NCBI GenBank assembly: GCA_022711315.1
Contig: JAKLFG010000015.1
Span: 1-45,663 of the forward strand
Source of the DNA: a bacterium
GTDB taxonomy: Bacteria; UBP6; UBA1177; JAKLFG01
DNA: 45,663 nucleotides
Direction of reading: 5' to 3'
Position 1 is the stretch's first letter. Each line of letters begins with the position of its first letter. Under the pieces are notes generated by a model. It was not told where the DNA came from and made no database searches. It saw nothing but the letters and a program-made list of their open reading frames with translations. Shown here one piece after another: positions 41,470-45,663 of this stretch. Position numbers and translations under genes: made by a program.

Positions 41470-42597
41470 ATGGAACTGATCAAGAACACGCTCAACATAG
41501 ATTTCGTCGGGAAGATAAAATTCTTCGCCATCCTTTCGTCGCTGGCGGTACTCGCCGGCATCGTTCTCCTGCTCGTCATCGGCCCCAACTACGGCGTCGA
41601 TTTCAAGGGGGGTACCGAGATACAGATAAAGATAGACGGCATCGACATCGGTGGCGTCCGGTCGGCCCTTTCCGAGTTCAACGGCGTCGAGATCATGCAG
41701 TTCGAGGGGCACGACAACGAATTCACCATCAAACTTCCCTCGATAGCGCTTGCCGACGCGACCACGGTAGAGCAGTATATCGCCGAGGTCCAGAAGGCGT
41801 TCCCCGATACACCGCTCATCAAGAAGCACTTCAATGTAGAGGTCGGCGACCGCATCGAACTGTGGTTCGAAAAGCCGGTGGACCAGGACCGCCTGACCGA
41901 AATGGCGAAGAACCTCGCGGTGCCCGTCACCGGTCAGACCGAGTACAATCAGGTCGGTGAGCGCCACATCTATAAGGTCTTCCTCAAGAGTTTCACGAGT
42001 ACCGTCATAGCGGCGGTCGAAAAGAAAAGCGGATCCCAAGCCGATGTGCAGCGGGTCGAACTGGTCGGCCCCAAGGTCGGCAAAAAACTGCGCACCGACA
42101 CCTTCATGGCGGTCTTCTACACGCTCATCGCCCTGCTCATCTATGTCGCCCTCCGTTTCAACTTCCAGTCGGCCCCCGGCGCCATCGTCGCGCTGTTCCA
42201 CGACACCATGATAACGCTCGGCATACTGGTGCTGTTCCGCGTCACCTTCGATCTCACCATCGTCGCCGCGCTTCTCACGATGATCGGCTACTCGCTCAAC
42301 GATACCGTCGTCATCTACGACCGCATCCGCGAGAACCTTAAGAACCCCCACAAGGGATCGACACTGGCCGAAAAAATAAACATCAGTCTTAACGAGGTCC
42401 TCAGCAGGACGATCATCACCTCCGGCATGACACTGCTCGTCGTGCTCGCGCTCCTGCTGCTCGGCGGCGACATCATCTGGGGCTTTGCCTTCACCATGTG
42501 CATCGGCATCGTCGTGGGCACCTACAGCTCCATCTACATCGCCAGCCCGGTCACGATCTTTATTGAGAAACATATGAAGAAAGAACAGGCGACCTGA
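41470..42597 (+). CDS. secF: Protein translocase subunit SecF
   Basis: This 375-residue partner of SecD in the SecDF complex has helix 1 (about 18-37), then the motif GVDFKGGTEIQI (42-53), a periplasmic P4 domain, and five C-terminal helices. The RND signature GYSLNDTVVIYDRIREN is well conserved. The protein is somewhat longer than E. coli SecF (323) because of an extended periplasmic domain. A GGGAGAGG ribosome site precedes ATG 41470. The recJ start lies 4 bases beyond its stop. Confidence 0.95.
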   Translation: MELIKNTLNIDFVGKIKFFAILSSLAVLAGIVLLLVIGPNYGVDFKGGTEIQIKIDGIDIGGVRSALSEFNGVEIMQFEGHDNEFTIKLPSIALADATTVEQYIAEVQKAFPDTPLIKKHFNVEVGDRIELWFEKPVDQDRLTEMAKNLAVPVTGQTEYNQVGERHIYKVFLKSFTSTVIAAVEKKSGSQADVQRVELVGPKVGKKLRTDTFMAVFYTLIALLIYVALRFNFQSAPGAIVALFHDTMITLGILVLFRVTFDLTIVAALLTMIGYSLNDTVVIYDRIRENLKNPHKGSTLAEKINISLNEVLSRTIITSGMTLLVVLALLLLGGDIIWGFAFTMCIGIVVGTYSSIYIASPVTIFIEKHMKKEQAT

Positions 42598-42601
42598 GCG
42601 G

Positions 42602-44323
42602 ATGAAGAAAGAATGGGTACTACTGGATGCTGACCCCGCGAAAGTAAACACGATCACCAAGACGCTCGGCATATCCGAGCCGGTGGCGAACATTTTGGTG
42701 AACCGTGGTCTTGACGACCTTGAGTCGGCAAGTCTCTTTCTGCAGGCGAAACTCAAGAATCTGCCCGACCCTTCCCTCATAAAAGACGCCCAGAAGGCCT
42801 CGAAGATCATCGTCGAGGCGATAAAGAAGGGCCGCCATATCGTCATCTACGGCGATTACGATGTGGACGGCATCACCTCGACCGTTCTCGTTTACAAATT
42901 CCTTTCGGTGCTCGGCGCGAGCGTCCGGTGCTATATCCCCCACCGCATAGAGGACGGGTATGGCCTCAACACCTATACGCTCGAGGAGATAGCCACCGAC
43001 GGCGGCGAGGTGGTGCTCACCGTCGATTGCGGCATCACGAGCGTCGAGGAGGTCCGGTACGCCCGCAATCTCGGACTCGACATCATCATCGTTGACCACC
43101 ACCACATCGGCGAAACGCTCCCGGACGCCGTCGCCATCATCAACACCCACGCCGAGGACTGTCCCTACCCCTTCAAGGAGATGGCGGCGGTCGGTGTCGC
43201 CTTTTCCTTCCTCATGGTGCTCAAAAAGGCGGTGGAAGAGGACGGCTTCTTCACCGGGACGCTTCCCAACCTCAAGGAATACATGGACCTCGTCGCGCTC
43301 GGCACTGTCGCCGACATGGTGCCGCTCGTCGGGACCAACCGCATCTTCGTCAAGCACGGGCTCCAGCAGATGCAGGCGAACAATCGGCCCGGACTGCTGG
43401 CGCTCGCCCATGTGTGCGGCCTCAAGTCGCTCGACGAGGTGACCCCCGCGATCATCAGTTACAAGATGGCGCCCCGCCTCAACGCGGCGGGTCGTATCGG
43501 CAACGCCATTAAGGGGGTCGATCTCCTGCTCGCCCAGAGTTACGATGTCGCGATGAAGATGGCCGAGGACCTCAACCTCACCAATGAGTATCGCCAGAAA
43601 CTCGAGGCGGAGATATTCGAACAGGCGATCCGGCTGGTCGAAGAGAAGCGGCTTCACGAAAAGAACGCGCTGGTGCTCTATTCGCACAACTGGCACCCCG
43701 GTGTCATCGGTATCGTCGCCTCGCGGCTGGTCGAGCGGTACTATAAGCCGACCATCATGATATCGGTCGAGGGCGGCGTCGGGCGCGGATCGGCCCGTTC
43801 GATACAGAAACTGCACATCTACCATGTCCTTGAGCAACTCAACGGCCTGCTCGTACAGTACGGCGGTCATAAGTTCGCCGCCGGTCTTACTATCAATGAG
43901 GCGAACATCCCCGAGTTCGCCCGCCGTTTCGACGAGATCGTCGGCGGGACCCTCACCCCCGAGGACTACCACAATGTCCTCGAGATAGACGCCCAACTCG
44001 AACTGGCTAAACTGACCCCGGAACTCGTCGTCGCCCTCTCGTCTCTCGAACCGTTCGGCATGAACAATTGGGAACCGAACTTCCTCGCCACCCGGCTGGT
44101 CGTGAAGAAGCAGAACATCGTGAATCGCGCCCACCTGCACTGGCGATTCCAAGCGGAGGATTGTCCGTTGCAGTTCAACGCCATCGGCTTCGGCCTTGCG
44201 AACGAACGGCAGGTCCCCTCGATCGGCGACCGGATAGATATCGTCTATTTCCCGCGCATCAATGTCTTCAACGGTAGCGTTTCTCTGCGATTGTATGTGA
44301 AGGATTTCCGGTTCTCTTCCTGA
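42602..44323 (+). CDS. recJ: Single-stranded-DNA-specific exonuclease RecJ
   Basis: This 573-residue cytoplasmic 5'-3' exonuclease acts on single-stranded DNA in recombination, mismatch and excision repair. DHH-superfamily motifs are present: YGDYDVDGITST (83-94), VDCGITS, VDHHHIGE with the Mn-binding DHH (165-167), and ALGTVADMVPL. The DHHA1 domain carries YGGHKFAAG near 420, and an OB-fold follows to the end. Length matches bacterial RecJ (about 570). It starts 4 bases after secF, a linkage seen in several Deltaproteobacteria. It could act with the AddAB-type enzyme at the left end of the window. It ends 17 bases before the convergent oxidoreductase gene. Confidence 0.95.
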   Translation: MKKEWVLLDADPAKVNTITKTLGISEPVANILVNRGLDDLESASLFLQAKLKNLPDPSLIKDAQKASKIIVEAIKKGRHIVIYGDYDVDGITSTVLVYKFLSVLGASVRCYIPHRIEDGYGLNTYTLEEIATDGGEVVLTVDCGITSVEEVRYARNLGLDIIIVDHHHIGETLPDAVAIINTHAEDCPYPFKEMAAVGVAFSFLMVLKKAVEEDGFFTGTLPNLKEYMDLVALGTVADMVPLVGTNRIFVKHGLQQMQANNRPGLLALAHVCGLKSLDEVTPAIISYKMAPRLNAAGRIGNAIKGVDLLLAQSYDVAMKMAEDLNLTNEYRQKLEAEIFEQAIRLVEEKRLHEKNALVLYSHNWHPGVIGIVASRLVERYYKPTIMISVEGGVGRGSARSIQKLHIYHVLEQLNGLLVQYGGHKFAAGLTINEANIPEFARRFDEIVGGTLTPEDYHNVLEIDAQLELAKLTPELVVALSSLEPFGMNNWEPNFLATRLVVKKQNIVNRAHLHWRFQAEDCPLQFNAIGFGLANERQVPSIGDRIDIVYFPRINVFNGSVSLRLYVKDFRFSS

Positions 44324-44340
44324 AGACCGTCGCGGCCCTC

Positions 44341-45540
44341 TTATCCCGCTAACAGTTTCTCGGCCTCGGTGACAGCCGAGCCCTGCTGAATGCCCTTGGA
44401 AAGAGCTCCGGCCCGTTTTATGTCGCCGATGAGGATGCCGCCAACGAGTTTGCCGCCGCGCAGGTAGAACTTTTTGTAGATACCCGCCGGCTCGTCAAGA
44501 TGGCGTAGTTGTTCGTAGGTCGCCTGTGGATCGCGGCCGATATCGCCCACCGAATAGACCTGCGTGCCAAAGACCTTGAGCATCGCCGGGTACTCGTCGG
44601 GCCTGAACTGTACCGAGCCGCCCGCCGCGTTCGCGCCGGCGACTGTTCCCTGCTTCACCGCCGGCATCCAGAGTTGCGGCCCGCGCCCGAACTCGGCGCA
44701 ATCGCCGCAGGCGTAGATGCCGGGGACCGAGGTCTCCATCTTCTCATTCACCACGATGCCGCGGTTGACCGCGAGCCCGAGGACCTGCGCCAGTTCGATG
44801 TTGGCCCGCACACCGATAGAAAAAACGACGAGGTCGGCCGGTATCTCTTCCCCCGACTTAAGCGCCACGGCGGTCGCCAGCTTCTCTCCGACGAGCCGGT
44901 CGGTCTGCGCCGAAAGATGGAGGCGTATCCCCTGTGCCGCGACGATATTCGAGAAGAATTGCGATCCCGCGGGGTCGAGTTGCATCGGGAGCGCGCGATC
45001 GGCCAGCTCGATGATATGGACCACCAGTCCCTTTTTCAACAGGGCATTCGCCGCCTCCATCCCGAGCAGGCCGCCGCCTATGATGACGGCACTTTTCGCG
45101 GTATCGGCGCATTTCGAGACCTGACGGGCGTCGTCGAGGGTGCGCACCGCGAAGACATTCTCTTTATCAAGCGCCCCCGCCATCGGCACGAAGGGCTTCG
45201 AGCCGACCGCAAGGATGAGCCGGTCGTAAGGGATCGCGGCACCGTCGGAGAGGATCACGGCCCGTTTCCCGCTATCGACCGCCGTTGCCTTCACGCCACG
45301 CAGGAAACGCACCTGCTGTTCGGCGAACCACGACTCTTTCTGCAGGTAGAAGGTTGCCCGCTTTTCGACCATGTCGTCGCCGATAAGTTCGGTCAGCGAC
45401 GGGCGATGATACGGCAGGTGCGGCTCTTCCGAGATGAGCGTGATCGTCGCTTCCGGAGACACTTTCCGCGCCTCTTGCGCCGCCGACAGGCCGGCCGCCG
45501 AGGATCCGATGATAATGATACGCACGGTGGCTTCCGCCAT
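44341..45540 (-). CDS. FAD/NAD(P)-dependent oxidoreductase (rubredoxin-reductase/NirB-like)
   Basis: This is a 399-residue cytoplasmic flavoprotein of the pyridine nucleotide-disulfide oxidoreductase family. The FAD site is GSSAAG (12-17), the second nucleotide site IGGGLLGME (154-162), and the FAD-ribityl motif YACGD (276-280). There is no CxxxxC redox pair after the first motif, so it is not a disulfide reductase. The C-terminal ~75 residues (YLRGGKLVGGILIGD) match the interface domain of NADH:rubredoxin and nitrite-reductase-type flavoproteins. The likely role is transfer of electrons from NAD(P)H to a small redox protein or O2; the partner is not in the window. ATG 45540 follows GGAGGAG and fits the first beta strand. 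Confidence 0.85.
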   Translation of the reverse strand: MAEATVRIIIIGSSAAGLSAAQEARKVSPEATITLISEEPHLPYHRPSLTELIGDDMVEKRATFYLQKESWFAEQQVRFLRGVKATAVDSGKRAVILSDGAAIPYDRLILAVGSKPFVPMAGALDKENVFAVRTLDDARQVSKCADTAKSAVIIGGGLLGMEAANALLKKGLVVHIIELADRALPMQLDPAGSQFFSNIVAAQGIRLHLSAQTDRLVGEKLATAVALKSGEEIPADLVVFSIGVRANIELAQVLGLAVNRGIVVNEKMETSVPGIYACGDCAEFGRGPQLWMPAVKQGTVAGANAAGGSVQFRPDEYPAMLKVFGTQVYSVGDIGRDPQATYEQLRHLDEPAGIYKKFYLRGGKLVGGILIGDIKRAGALSKGIQQGSAVTEAEKLLAG

Positions 45541-45569
45541 GGCATTCTCCTCCGCAGGTTGTTCCCCAA

Positions 45570-45600
45570 TGTATATGCCTTCGCGGTGACACGCTGTCAA
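45570..45600 (-). promoter_or_regulatory. Promoter of FAD oxidoreductase gene
   Basis: Minus strand: -35 TTGACA at 45600-45595, then 19 bases (slightly long), -10 TATACA at 45575-45570. The leader is about 23 bases, holding GGAGGAG. Confidence 0.4.
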
Positions 45601-45611
45601 CAAAAACAATC

Positions 45612-45641
45612 TTGACAAGCGACCGTGAAGGACGCTATAAA
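45612..45641 (+). promoter_or_regulatory. Divergent promoter for a gene beyond the right edge
   Basis: -35 TTGACA at 45612-45617 (perfect), 18-base spacer, -10 TATAAA at 45636-45641. It is only 11 bases from the oxidoreductase -35 box, so the two promoters are back-to-back. Its gene lies outside the window. Confidence 0.55.
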
Positions 45642-45663
45642 CCTCCGATGTCGTGCATCACCA

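Noticed and set aside
41242..44152. Long minus-strand open frames antisense to secD, secF and recJ
   Set aside because: Their translations are charged low-complexity sequence, and the plus strand encodes firm family members.
1..45663. tRNA, rRNA, riboswitch, CRISPR or mobile elements
   Set aside because: I looked for tRNA T-loop words, long direct repeats and transposase or integrase motifs by eye and saw none. A tRNAscan or Infernal run would be decisive for small RNAs.

Overview
The window (about 60 % G+C by eye) comes from the chromosome of a Gram-negative, double-membraned bacterium. Seven lipoprotein genes, two serine/threonine kinases with WD40 propellers, a MopE-like/choice-of-anchor-L protein and a VWA/thrombospondin-3 protein, beside rpmE-DUF1385-prfA-prmC and yajC-secD-secF-recJ clusters, resemble the Myxococcota/former Deltaproteobacteria. 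That placement is an inference from gene content. I see no tRNA, rRNA, CRISPR array, insertion sequence or prophage gene, and no gene-free stretch longer than 300 bases.

Layout. 1-5.8 kb, minus strand: a compact AddB-AddA helicase-nuclease pair, then a beta-helix lipoprotein cut by the left edge. 5.9-8.8 kb, plus: an esterase lipoprotein and a Na+/phosphate cotransporter. 8.8-12.1 kb, minus: a 711-residue lipoprotein translationally coupled to a B12-binding radical SAM protein. 12.2-14.7 kb, plus: a choice-of-anchor-L lipoprotein and agmatinase. 14.7-20.0 kb, minus: a VWA lipoprotein coupled to a Ser/Thr kinase whose only usable start codon appears to be CTG. 20.1-24.3 kb: CLC channel, a thioredoxin-fold fusion, TrmH-type methyltransferase (minus) and threonine aldolase. 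24.2-27.1 kb, minus: trkA-trkH. 27.3-30.2 kb, plus: glutamate dehydrogenase, NfeD and a slipin. 30.2-34.7 kb, minus: a second Ser/Thr kinase coupled to a TPR lipoprotein. 34.8-39.0 kb, minus: rpmE-DUF1385-prfA-prmC, preceded by a Cys-rich lipoprotein. 39.3-44.3 kb, plus: yajC-secD-secF-recJ. 44.3-45.5 kb, minus: an FAD/NAD(P) oxidoreductase, with a divergent promoter leaving the right edge.

How it works together. Much of the window serves the cell envelope: Sec export, lipoproteins, potassium, chloride and phosphate transport, and membrane-quality proteins. The most suggestive system is the pair of paralogous kinases. Each has a cytoplasmic kinase domain, one membrane span and 14 predicted WD40 blades probably in the periplasm, and each is translationally coupled to a different lipoprotein. 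They look like trans-envelope sensors with dedicated lipoprotein partners.

Transcription signals are unusually readable. Nearly every leading gene has a TTGnnn-N16-19-TAnnnn promoter. Eight of them share TTGC rather than TTGA in the -35 box. Two genes (trkA, clc) have their -10 box 6-7 bases from the ATG, which predicts leaderless mRNAs. Convergent genes mostly overlap at their 3' ends, and I could find no convincing intrinsic terminator.
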